This document shows, piece after piece, positions 46,728 through 54,020 of a DNA stretch of 64,000 nucleotides. The DNA is from an uncultured Oscillospiraceae bacterium (GTDB taxonomy: Bacteria; Bacillota; Clostridia; Oscillospirales; Oscillospiraceae), in contig CAKTTB010000006.1 of assembly GCA_934613505.1 (NCBI GenBank), positions 60,557 to 124,556 of the forward strand, read 5' to 3'. The stretch's first letter is position 1, and each line of letters opens with the position of its first letter. Below the pieces are notes generated by a model. That model saw only the letters and a program-made list of their open reading frames with translations. It was not told where the DNA came from and searched no databases. The position numbers and the translations under genes are program-made.

Positions 46728-48143
46728 TCAGATGGTCTCGACCTTGATGAGATTCGTGTTGCCGGAGGTGCCATTCGGTGTGCCGCCGGTCATGACGACG
46801 TTGTCGCCGGGCGCAAGCTGCATGGCCGATTTGGCAGCACGCAGGGCGTTATAGAACAGCACGTCGGCGGAATGGAAGGTCTCTTCACAGAGGATCGGCA
46901 GAACGCCCCAGGAGAGCGCCAGACGGTACCACACGCGGGCGTTGGTCGCCATGCCTACGATATCGACCGGAACGCGGAATCGGGAGACCATGCGGACCGT
47001 GACGCCGGACAGGGAGCTGACAACGATCGCTTTGGCCCCGATATCGCAGGCCATGCAGCACGTCGCGTGGGAAATGGCGTCGACCATGTTCTTGATCTGG
47101 AACTCTTCCTTCCGGAACAGGTTCTCATATTCAATATGCTTTTCCGTTTCCTCGACGATCTCGGACATGGTCTGGACCGTCTTGACCGGGTATTTGCCCG
47201 CGGCGGATTCGCCGGAGAGCATGACGGCGCTCGTCCCGTCATAGACGGCGTTGGCTACGTCAGAGATCTCGGCGCGGGTCGGCCGGGGATTATGGATCAT
47301 GGACTCCAGCATTTCCGTTGCCGTGATCACGCGCTTGCCGAGCAGGCGGCACTTGGTGATGAGGTATTTCTGGATCGCGGGCAGCTCTGCGAACGGGACC
47401 TCAACGCCGAGATCGCCGCGGCCAATCATGATGCCGGAGCAGGCCTCGCAGATCTCCTCCACGTTGTCAATGCCGGTCTGGTTTTCGATTTTTGCGATGA
47501 TCTCGATGTCCTGTCCGCCGTTCGCGTCAAGGAAGCGGCGGACGTCCTGCACATCCTGCTTGCGGGAGACAAAGGATGCTGCGACGAAGTCCACCCCGTT
47601 GCGGATGCCGAAGAGCAGGTCGGATTTATCCTGCTCGCTGAGATAGGCCTGATCAAGGACCTTATGTGGGAAGGACATGCTCTTGCAGTCGGACAGCTCG
47701 CCGCCGACCACGACGCGACAGTGAATCTCTGTGCCTTCGATGGATGCGACCTCGAAGATCACAAGACCGTTATTGACCAGCACCGTGTCGCCGACGGACA
47801 GCTCCTTGGCAAGGCCGGCGTAGCTGACGCCGACGATGGTTTCGTCACCATCGACCTTGCGCGTGGTAAAGGTGAAGGAATCTCCGTCCTTCAGGACAAT
47901 GCGCTTGTTTTTGAAGGTACGGATCCGGTATTCGGGGCCTTTGGTATCGAGCATGATCGCGATAGGGAGGTTCAGCTCCGCGCGGACATTGCGGATCATG
48001 TCAAATTTCTGCTGATGCTCCTCATGTGTGCCATGGGAGAAATTCAGGCGCGCGACGTTCAGTCCGGCGCGGCACATTTCGGCGAAGACCTCCGGGGAGC
48101 TGCTTGCAGGGCCAATGGTACAGACAATTTTCGTTTTTCTCAT
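46728..48143 (-). CDS. pyk: Pyruvate kinase
   Basis: Pyk makes pyruvate and ATP from PEP and ADP, the last step of glycolysis. The 471-aa length is the compact form without the extra C-terminal PEP-utiliser domain found in many Bacilli. Visible motifs are KIVCTIGPAS, NFSHGTHEEH, MLDTKGPE, the active-site KIENQTGIDNV, GRGDLGVEVP, and TATEMLESMIHNPRPTRAE. The ATG at 48143 follows GGAAGGAAGGA. Upstream, a promoter and terminator define a short transcript that may regulate it. Confidence 0.95.
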   Translation of the reverse strand: MRKTKIVCTIGPASSSPEVFAEMCRAGLNVARLNFSHGTHEEHQQKFDMIRNVRAELNLPIAIMLDTKGPEYRIRTFKNKRIVLKDGDSFTFTTRKVDGDETIVGVSYAGLAKELSVGDTVLVNNGLVIFEVASIEGTEIHCRVVVGGELSDCKSMSFPHKVLDQAYLSEQDKSDLLFGIRNGVDFVAASFVSRKQDVQDVRRFLDANGGQDIEIIAKIENQTGIDNVEEICEACSGIMIGRGDLGVEVPFAELPAIQKYLITKCRLLGKRVITATEMLESMIHNPRPTRAEISDVANAVYDGTSAVMLSGESAAGKYPVKTVQTMSEIVEETEKHIEYENLFRKEEFQIKNMVDAISHATCCMACDIGAKAIVVSSLSGVTVRMVSRFRVPVDIVGMATNARVWYRLALSWGVLPILCEETFHSADVLFYNALRAAKSAMQLAPGDNVVMTGGTPNGTSGNTNLIKVETI

Positions 48144-48283
48144 ACTGGATCCTTCCTTCCGAAAATATAGATATCGCAAAATAATGCTTTGATATGTCAT
48201 AAATGAGATATAACAGGCAAAATGAAAAATCCCACCGTGCCGGACGGGCATGAATGGAATCTGGTTCGCATCCCACAGGCGCA

Positions 48284-48385
48284 TAAAAAAGGCAGAACCA
48301 CATGGTTCTGCCGAAAGCTGCTGCATGCGCTTCGATACGAATAGGACGCAAAACGCGCCTATGACAGACTCCACCACTCGTATCG
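48284..48385 (-). ncRNA. Candidate small terminated RNA or attenuator leader upstream of pyk
   Basis: A consensus promoter (48391-48419) predicts a start near 48384. The RNA begins with the arm CGATACGA, which pairs with TCGTATCG (48333-48340 with 48378-48385), enclosing a smaller hairpin (48341-48362, GCG/CGC with ATAGG/CCTAT). It ends in a perfect 10-base stem of GGCAGAACCA and its complement (48291-48312) followed by TTTTTT (48284-48290). This is a full transcription unit of about 100 bases. It could be a stand-alone sRNA or an attenuator for pyk, whose start is 141 bases further on. I recognise no known RNA family, and no leader peptide is apparent. Confidence 0.6.
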
Positions 48386-48390
48386 GCTAC

Positions 48391-48419
48391 ATTCTAACAT
48401 ATGCGGATTCTGTTGTCAA
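48391..48419 (-). promoter_or_regulatory. Consensus promoter of the small RNA upstream of pyk
   Basis: Reading leftward, TTGACA (48414-48419) and TAGAAT (48391-48396) are 17 bases apart. This is one of the best promoters in the window. Confidence 0.85.
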
Positions 48420-48521
48420 TCCACGCCAGATGGGCCTGCCGCGCAATTCCGAAAAACCTGCACGAAACCCGATATACATGCCGTTAATGTCTTGATATTT
48501 TTTGAACTGATCGGAAAATCA

Positions 48522-49205
48522 TTACTTTTCCCGCTTTTTCTGCCGGTCAATCTGCCGGTGCAGCAGACCCAGCGCATCCGAAAGGCTTCCAAGCCCGTCC
48601 ATGAGACCCGAGCTGACGGCTTCCTCGCCATAGAGGACCGTCCCGACGTCGGTAGCGATCTCGTCCGTCGCCATCATATAGCGCAGGAACTCGTCCCGGG
48701 AAATGTGGGAGTTCCGCGTGACAAAGCTGACAATTTGATCCTGGATCTGGTTAAAATACTGGTATGTCTGCGGCGCACCGACGACAAGCCCTGTCATGCG
48801 GACGGGATGGACCGTCATGCTGGCCGTGGGGACGATCAGGCTCTTTTTTGCCGAGACCGCAAGCGGGATCCCGATGGAGTGTCCGCCGCCGAGAACAAGG
48901 GACACGGTCGGCTTTTTCATTCCCGCGATCAGCTCGGCGATGGCAAGCCCCGCTTCGATATCGCCGCCCACAGTATTGAGAAGCAGCAGCAGGCCGTCGA
49001 TTTCCTCGCTCTCCTCCACTGCGGCGAGCAGGGGAATGACGTGCTCATATTTGGTGGTTTTGACGGTCTCCGGCAGGACCTGATGCCCTTCAATCTGGCC
49101 GATGATGGTCAGGGTATAGATCGTCCCGCGCGCTGTTCTGGTCGTGGCAGAGCCGAGGTCGATCAGCTCCTGCCGCGCCTGTGCTTCCTTTTTCGTTTCG
49201 CTCAT
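48522..49205 (-). CDS. tepA: TepA-like ClpP-fold serine protease (YmfB family)
   Basis: The 227-aa protein has the ClpP/crotonase fold of TepA, implicated in signal-peptide degradation and spore-related translocation. The catalytic Ser is likely in LGGGHSIGIPL, the His in MTVHPVRMTG, and a late Asp in ATDVGTVLYGEEAVSSGLMD. It begins with ATTRTARGTIYTL. The start at 49205 follows CAGGAGTG; the open frame further upstream is on the opposite strand of ybaK. In Bacillus, tepA is close to spoIIIE, and here only pyk and uppP separate them. Confidence 0.86.
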   Translation of the reverse strand: MSETKKEAQARQELIDLGSATTRTARGTIYTLTIIGQIEGHQVLPETVKTTKYEHVIPLLAAVEESEEIDGLLLLLNTVGGDIEAGLAIAELIAGMKKPTVSLVLGGGHSIGIPLAVSAKKSLIVPTASMTVHPVRMTGLVVGAPQTYQYFNQIQDQIVSFVTRNSHISRDEFLRYMMATDEIATDVGTVLYGEEAVSSGLMDGLGSLSDALGLLHRQIDRQKKREK

Positions 49206-49291
49206 TGTGTCCACTCCTGTTGTTGTAAGGTATGCATAGTTTGAACGATTTTTCCTGAAACATACGCCGGACATTCTGCGCAGCTGCCATC

Positions 49292-49320
49292 TTGCGCGAG
49301 GAGCGAAAATCCTGTATAAT
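49292..49320 (+). promoter_or_regulatory. Promoter for ybaK
   Basis: TTGCGC (49292-49297) and a perfect TATAAT (49315-49320) are 17 bases apart, about 27 bases before the ybaK start codon. Confidence 0.72.
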
Positions 49321-49346
49321 ACGCGTGAAATGAAGGAGGGATCGTC

Positions 49347-49817
49347 ATGACAAAGACAAACGTGATGCGCCTTCTCGACGCAGCAAAAATTCCATACCGC
49401 GCGGTGGAATATGCCTTTGACGAAAATGATCTGAACGGCATGCACGCGGCTGAAGGGATCGGCATGCCGCCGGAGCAGATCTTCAAGACGCTGGTCGCCA
49501 GAGGCGAGCGCGTTGGGTTTGTAGTGTTCTGCATCCCGGTCTGCTGCGAGCTGGATCTGAAAAAGGCGGCAAAGGCGGCTGGGGATAAGAAAATCGAACT
49601 GCTGCATGTAAAAGACCTTCTCGGCACGACCGGCTATATCCGCGGCGGATGCAGCCCCATCGGCATGAAGAAGCAGTTCCCGACCTATCTCGATGAGACG
49701 GCGCAGCTGTATGACGAGATCGGGATCTCTGCCGGCTGCCGCGGCTGTCAGGTTCTTCTGAACCCGGAACAGCTTGCTGATTATGTAAACGCATCGCTCT
49801 GCGATCTGACAGAATAA
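49347..49817 (+). CDS. ybaK: Cys-tRNA(Pro)/Cys-tRNA(Cys) deacylase YbaK
   Basis: YbaK hydrolyses Cys-tRNA(Pro) mischarged by prolyl-tRNA synthetase. The 156-aa protein has the standard order: KTNVMRLLDAAKIPYRAVEY, the conserved Lys in QIFKTLVARG, and GYIRGGCSPIGMKKQFPTYLD. GAAGGAGGG precedes the ATG. The next gene starts 17 bases on, forming a two-gene unit behind the TATAAT promoter at 49315-49320. Confidence 0.94.
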   Translation: MTKTNVMRLLDAAKIPYRAVEYAFDENDLNGMHAAEGIGMPPEQIFKTLVARGERVGFVVFCIPVCCELDLKKAAKAAGDKKIELLHVKDLLGTTGYIRGGCSPIGMKKQFPTYLDETAQLYDEIGISAGCRGCQVLLNPEQLADYVNASLCDLTE

Positions 49818-49833
49818 CGAAAGGAGAACATCA

Positions 49834-50097
49834 ATGCATTTTACGTATAAGACAAAGGGGACCTGCTCGCAGCAGATCCTGTTCGATGTTGACGACGGGA
49901 AGCTGCACAATATTGAATTTATCGGCGGCTGCAACGGCAACCTGCAGGGCATTTCCAAGCTGGTCGACGGCATGCCGATCGACGAAGTGATCGCACGACT
50001 GGACGGGATCCACTGCGGAATGAAGCAGACGTCCTGTCCCGACCAGCTGGCCAACGCACTCAAGCAGGCCAAGCAGAAGCTGGCGGAATCCAACTGA
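49834..50097 (+). CDS. TSCPD-domain protein (TIGR03905-like)
   Basis: The 87-aa protein has the TSCPD motif in KQTSCPDQLA (about residues 64-73) and a preceding GGCNGNLQGISKLVDG. This small domain is also found at the C-terminus of some class II ribonucleotide reductases, where it may bind nucleotides or metal. As a free protein its function is unknown. AGGAGA precedes the ATG. Downstream is a strong terminator. Confidence 0.88.
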   Translation: MHFTYKTKGTCSQQILFDVDDGKLHNIEFIGGCNGNLQGISKLVDGMPIDEVIARLDGIHCGMKQTSCPDQLANALKQAKQKLAESN

Positions 50098-50100
50098 CGC

Positions 50101-50130
50101 AAAAAGGCTCCGGTTCTCCGGAGCCTTTTT
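50101..50130. terminator. Bidirectional terminator between the TSCPD and alcohol dehydrogenase genes
   Basis: AAAAAGGCTCCGG and its complement (50101-50113, 50118-50130) enclose TTCT and end in TTTTT on both strands. Confidence 0.9.
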
Positions 50131-50139
50131 CTTATGCAA

Positions 50140-51198
50140 TTATACGAGTCTGACGACGGGTTTAATGAGGTCTCCGGGCTTGTCCTTCATGAGCTGCAGT
50201 GCCTGCGGCAGACTGTCCCAGCCGTCAAAGACGTGCGTGATGAGCGGTTTGACGTCCAGACGGCCGTTTGTCAGAAGTGCGGAAAGCCTCTCCATCTGCC
50301 GTCGGCCGCCCGGCATGAGTCCTCCGCTGATCTGCTTGTGTCCCATGCCGACGCCCCAGTCCGCGCGCGGGATGCGGACATACTCGCCGATGCCGAGATA
50401 ATTAACATTGCCGATCCTGCCGCCAGGTCTTAGGACGCGGACGACGGGAATGAACGTATCGGTGTCTCCGCCCGCGATGATCGCGCAGTCGACGCCCTTT
50501 CCGTGCGTCAGCTCCAGCACCTGCTCGTCGATCGGACCGTTTTTGTAGCTGATAAAATCGCTCGCGCCGTAGTTTCTTGCCGCTTCGACGCAGACCGGAC
50601 GCGTACCCACGGCTAAAATTCTTGCCGCACCGCGGAGCGCTGCGCCCGCGACGGCCATCAGCCCGACCGGCCCGATGCCGACGACAAGCACCGTATCGCC
50701 AAACTGCACGTCTGCAAGCTCTGCGCCGTGGAAGCCGGTCGGTACCATGTCGGAGAGCATGCAGGCCTCCAGCACGTCTATCCCGTCCGGCAGGTGCGCC
50801 AGATTGCCGTCCGCGTCGTTGACGTGGAAATACTCCGCGAACACACCATCTTTGATATTGGAAAATTTCCATCCGGCCAGCATGCCGCCGGAGTGCATGG
50901 CATAGCCCGCCTGCGCCTCCAGTGAGTTCCAGTCCGGCGTGATGGCCGGGACGATCACGCGGTCGCCGGGGCGGAAATCCCGGACCAGCGCGCCGACCTC
51001 CGTGACCTCTGCACAGCATTCGTGGCCCAGGATCAGATCCTTCCGATCGCCGACCGCGCCTTCCCAGACGGTATGCACGTCGGACGTACACACAGCGGCG
51101 GCCAGCGGGCGGCAGATCGCGTCCATCGGCCCGCAGACCGGCTTCGGCTTTTCGACCCAGCCGACCTCACCGATCCGCAGCATTGCAAAACCCTTCAT
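50140..51198 (-). CDS. adh: NADP-dependent secondary alcohol (isopropanol) dehydrogenase, TBADH type
   Basis: The 352-aa protein closely follows the secondary alcohol dehydrogenases of Clostridium beijerinckii and Thermoanaerobacter (MKGFAMLRIGEVGW, HTVWEGAVGDRKDLILGHE, HSGGMLAGWKFSNIKDGVF). Likely catalytic zinc ligands are Cys37, His59 and the Asp of the FHVNDADGN region; the NADP-preference triad GTR (about residues 198-200) and a Tyr near 218 match the NADP-specific enzymes. It should interconvert ketones such as acetone and 2-butanone with secondary alcohols. The start at 51198 is chosen by homology; the longer frame to 51273 is not homologous. It is monocistronic. Confidence 0.93.
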   Translation of the reverse strand: MKGFAMLRIGEVGWVEKPKPVCGPMDAICRPLAAAVCTSDVHTVWEGAVGDRKDLILGHECCAEVTEVGALVRDFRPGDRVIVPAITPDWNSLEAQAGYAMHSGGMLAGWKFSNIKDGVFAEYFHVNDADGNLAHLPDGIDVLEACMLSDMVPTGFHGAELADVQFGDTVLVVGIGPVGLMAVAGAALRGAARILAVGTRPVCVEAARNYGASDFISYKNGPIDEQVLELTHGKGVDCAIIAGGDTDTFIPVVRVLRPGGRIGNVNYLGIGEYVRIPRADWGVGMGHKQISGGLMPGGRRQMERLSALLTNGRLDVKPLITHVFDGWDSLPQALQLMKDKPGDLIKPVVRLV

Positions 51199-51256
51199 AC
51201 GATCCCTGCTTTCCTGTAAAATCGGGATAGTATGTGCGTCTGTCACAAAAATTATG

Positions 51257-52105
51257 TCAACCGTATATTCCAACGTAGGTGAAATTCTGCTTTGCTTCCG
51301 GCGTGGGGATCTCCGTCTGGACGATGGTCATGTTTTCGGCCATTTTCTCTATGACGTCCCAGTCTCCGCCCAGGAATACCACGCAGAGCTTTTCTGCGTC
51401 ATAGAGCAGCAGAAAATGGTGTGTGACATCCGAACCGCGGTCCGTGTCATATGTTTCGATCCAGCAGGCGTACAGGTCGTTCAGCATGCCCTCCTTGACG
51501 ATCGTCGGGTCGTTTCCGGGCACCAGAAGATCGCAGCCTGCGACCTCGTTGGCAGACAGGCAGCTGAATGTGAAGCGCACCTGCGAAGTACTGTCGGTGG
51601 AGTACACGCAGTCCTTTGCCAGCTCGATCTGGGCATCCGAAACGCCGTCCAGCTGCGCCGGACTGCGCATGGCAATGACGTCATACAGATACGCGGTATT
51701 GTCCGGGATCAGCGCCGTCGGCGTCCAGCCAAACTGTACGCCGCAGTAGGTGCCGGATGTGCGGCCCTCCGTGTCGACGCGGATGATCGCGTCTCTGGAA
51801 AAATCGTAGGAAAACGGATCCAGCGTGCCGTCCGGCAGAATGGATGCGCCCTCGGCATGATACGTGGTCTCCGCATTGGAGACGGACGCGTAATGCAGCA
51901 CCTCCGCCGCGCCGCACAGCACAGCGATAGCCGCGGCGGCAGCGATCACAATGCGGATCACGCGCTTTCGGCTGTGTGTTTTTGCATCCTGCCGCGCCAG
52001 AAGCAGTGTTTTGTTCAGAATCCTTGACTGACGCTCCTCCGGCAGGGCGTCAACCGAAACATCCGACAGTTGTGATGTCTGGAAAATCGTATCAATGCGA
52101 TCCAT
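51257..52105 (-). CDS. Membrane-anchored anti-sigma-like protein
   Basis: The 282-aa protein has an N-terminal cytoplasmic segment (about 50 residues, DRIDTIFQTSQLSD onward), one membrane helix (about 52-70, RIVIAAAAAIAVLCG) and a C-terminal extracytoplasmic domain of about 200 residues with no recognised fold. It overlaps the sigma-factor gene by 14 bases and is translated just after it, the classical layout of an anti-sigma factor. The ATG at 52105 follows GGGAGGG by 7 bases. The cognate signal is unknown; the assignment rests on context and topology. Confidence 0.75.
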   Translation of the reverse strand: MDRIDTIFQTSQLSDVSVDALPEERQSRILNKTLLLARQDAKTHSRKRVIRIVIAAAAAIAVLCGAAEVLHYASVSNAETTYHAEGASILPDGTLDPFSYDFSRDAIIRVDTEGRTSGTYCGVQFGWTPTALIPDNTAYLYDVIAMRSPAQLDGVSDAQIELAKDCVYSTDSTSQVRFTFSCLSANEVAGCDLLVPGNDPTIVKEGMLNDLYACWIETYDTDRGSDVTHHFLLLYDAEKLCVVFLGGDWDVIEKMAENMTIVQTEIPTPEAKQNFTYVGIYG

Positions 52106-52640
52106 ATGCAAACCCTCCCTTGCATAACTCGTTTTTGATGGTCTCGCGGCTGCGTACCAGCCGCATGCGCACTGCCGCTGGTGTCAGCCCCAGGGCTGCG
52201 GCGATCTCCGGCGCCGGTTGACATAAATCATAGAACCGGCAGATGATCTCACGATCCAGCTCCGGCAGCTGCGCGACGGCGCTGCGGAGCTGCTGCGCCT
52301 GTTCCTTTTTCGCGGCTTCTTCGAGAAGAAAGTCTTCGCTTCCGGCTGTTTCCTCGTCCAGCGGTACCTCCATGCGCGCTTTCCGCAGCCGGTCGACGGT
52401 CTTGTTCCGTGCGACGCTTCCAAGCCACGCGCGAAGATGCCCGGCCTTCACCGTCCGGCAGGACTGCCAGAGCGCGAAGAAGACGGTCGACGCCAGTTCG
52501 TCCTCGTCTTCCGGCGTGAGCAGGCCGCGGCTGCGGTTATGGACGACGGTCACGACATAGGCGCTGTACTGCGCGATCACCGCCGCAAGCGCCTGCTCGT
52601 CGCCGTGGCGCAGGCGGGAAAGCAGGTTCTGTTCGTTCAT
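52092..52640 (-). CDS. ECF-type RNA polymerase sigma factor
   Basis: The 182-aa protein has sigma region 2 (about residues 10-75, ALAAVIAQYSAYVVTVVHNR then EDEDELASTVFFALWQ) and region 4 (about 118-175, AVAQLPELDREIICRFY then PEIAAALGLTPAAVRMRLVR). It lacks regions 1 and 3. Overlap with the downstream membrane protein gene suggests control by it. I could not find a clear autoregulated promoter in the 105 bases upstream, where only a GTCAGCTGACC-type palindrome was seen. The regulon is unknown. Confidence 0.9.
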   Translation of the reverse strand: MNEQNLLSRLRHGDEQALAAVIAQYSAYVVTVVHNRSRGLLTPEDEDELASTVFFALWQSCRTVKAGHLRAWLGSVARNKTVDRLRKARMEVPLDEETAGSEDFLLEEAAKKEQAQQLRSAVAQLPELDREIICRFYDLCQPAPEIAAALGLTPAAVRMRLVRSRETIKNELCKGGFAYGSH

Positions 52641-52711
52641 GCAGTGTCCTCCAATCTGTTTTGGTCAGCTGACACCCATATAGTCGGCAGACAGGGGAGA
52701 AGTGTAACAAA

Positions 52712-52739
52712 AGACCCGGCGCATCCATGCGCCGGGTCT
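52712..52739 (-). terminator. Hairpin after the anchored hypothetical protein gene
   Basis: AGACCCGGCGCA and its complement (52712-52723, 52728-52739) form a 12-base stem with a TCCA loop, followed leftward by TTTTGTTAC. It ends the gene at 52746-53264 and lies upstream of the sigma-factor gene. Confidence 0.75.
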
Positions 52740-52745
52740 GCTGAT

Positions 52746-53264
52746 TCATTTTTTGACGCCATAGGTCTGCACTTCTGCGATGAGCCGGTCAAGAAGTCCG
52801 GATTCGATCGGATGCCAGATCTGAAATCCGCGGCTGTTCGGCCCGGCGACGACCACCTGTGAGCCCGAGAAGGTCAGACTGCAGCATTCATCCTCAACCG
52901 ATCCCCACGCGAACATCAGATTGACAGAGCGGCTGTCATAGTCTTTATCGCTGCCAACGGAAGTCAGGCCGCCCGGCAGAAGATTTCTGAGATCCTGCCG
53001 GTAAGAGACGGAACTTAAAATGGACGAAACAGCTTCATATGCTGTGCTTCCGGCGGAACAGTACGGTAGGTCCCAGATGTCAAACGAAGGACTGCCGTTT
53101 TCAAACTTGGCAGCAGTGACGACGGCGGCCATGTTCAGATCCGGATGCTCCGCCGGGATCCCGGTCATTTCGGCGAAGGAATGCGGCCAGAGCAGCCAAA
53201 CGGCGAAGCATAAAACAATGATCGCGAGGAGCAGAAGGATACATTTCTTTGTTCCGGTCTGCAT
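52746..53264 (-). CDS. Hypothetical protein with N-terminal membrane anchor
   Basis: I do not recognise the 172-aa product. It has a short N-terminus and one hydrophobic segment (about residues 7-27, CILLLLAIIVLCFAVWLLWP), then an extracytoplasmic domain of about 140 residues with a possible disulfide pair (LPYCSAG and EDECCSL). The ATG at 53264 follows GGAGG by 8 bases; several earlier ATG and TTG codons are less well placed. It lies directly upstream of the sigma/anti-sigma pair on the same strand, separated by a terminator, so co-regulation is possible but not shown. Confidence 0.65.
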   Translation of the reverse strand: MQTGTKKCILLLLAIIVLCFAVWLLWPHSFAEMTGIPAEHPDLNMAAVVTAAKFENGSPSFDIWDLPYCSAGSTAYEAVSSILSSVSYRQDLRNLLPGGLTSVGSDKDYDSRSVNLMFAWGSVEDECCSLTFSGSQVVVAGPNSRGFQIWHPIESGLLDRLIAEVQTYGVKK

Positions 53265-53330
53265 GCGCATGTCCTCCATTTCTATTGGATGACGCAATTA
53301 TAGCAGAATCCGGAGAATCTGTCCAGCTTC

Positions 53331-53807
53331 TCAGAAGAACAGCAGCTTTTCCCTGCGAAAGGAGAGGGAAATGCTCTGCCCGGCTGCGGCCATAGTGGAA
53401 GCGGGGCACTCCGCGCGCAGGATCGGAGCGTCTGCGTCTGCGCTTTCCGGCCGCAGGAGCAGGATCTCGTGACCGGCGTCGGGAATGACGCGCAGAACGG
53501 AAAATTGGCAGTCCGTGCCGTCAAAATCCAGCGCAGCCTGCGGGACAGCAAGCGTCGCCGCGCCGCGGTTTTCCGCGAAGGACGGCAGGTTCCAGCCCCT
53601 GACACAGCCCTCCTGTCTGACGCGGACGCAGATGTTCCGCCGCTCGAGCATATTGACCGCCAGCAGCACGATCGCCGAGATAGCAATGTTGATCAGCACC
53701 CACTTGAACGCTTCTGCATCCTGATCGGTACGCCAGAGCTGGTAGACCGTGGTGGAGATCGTCGCGGTCTTTCCGGGCGTGTAGCCCGCGATCATGCTGG
53801 TCGCATC
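53331..53807 (-). pseudogene. Molybdate ABC transporter remnant (ModB C-terminus joined to a ModC-like TOBE tail)
   Basis: The first part of this frame, DATSMIAGYTPGKTATIS then TTVYQLWRTDQDAEAFKWVL, is the C-terminal end of the molybdate permease ModB. After ERRN it runs on into a region that resembles the TOBE tail of an ABC-importer ATPase (HEILLLRPESAD near the middle and SLSFRREKLLFF at the end). The ModB N-terminal five helices and the whole ATPase core are missing, and the codons before the match (to 53891) are not family-like. I infer one or more internal deletions of a modBC unit. A functional small protein cannot be excluded, but the truncation makes transport impossible. Confidence 0.6.
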
Positions 53808-53910
53808 GTACCGAAAAGACTTTTTCGGCGCGCTGCGCTTTATCGGCAAAACATCCAAAAACCTTCCACAAAAAACAACGCAATCAGGCACTCAAAACAG
53901 GGATTTGTCG

Positions 53911-53939
53911 TTGACATCCCGCATGCGATGCGTTACAAT
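53911..53939 (+). promoter_or_regulatory. Consensus promoter for the dehydrogenase-E2-E1 operon
   Basis: TTGACA (53911-53916) and TACAAT (53934-53939) are 17 bases apart, about 80 bases before the first start codon. GCGATGC appears in the spacer (53925-53931) and again at 53991-53997. No copy of the TTGTGA repeats found near the DeoR gene was seen here. Confidence 0.8.
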
Positions 53940-54020
53940 AAAGTAAATTCAATACAAATCAACATAATCCCATTTTCAAAAACGTGATACGCGATGCAAT
54001 TTGCAGAAAGGAATGGAACT

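Noticed and set aside
46563..48170. 535-codon rightward open frame opposite pyruvate kinase
   Set aside because: Shadow; pyruvate kinase motifs are unambiguous on the minus strand.
48284..48385. T-box leader or SRP RNA upstream of pyk
   Set aside because: The T-box GGUGGNACCGCG-type motif and the SRP GGAAG loop are absent.
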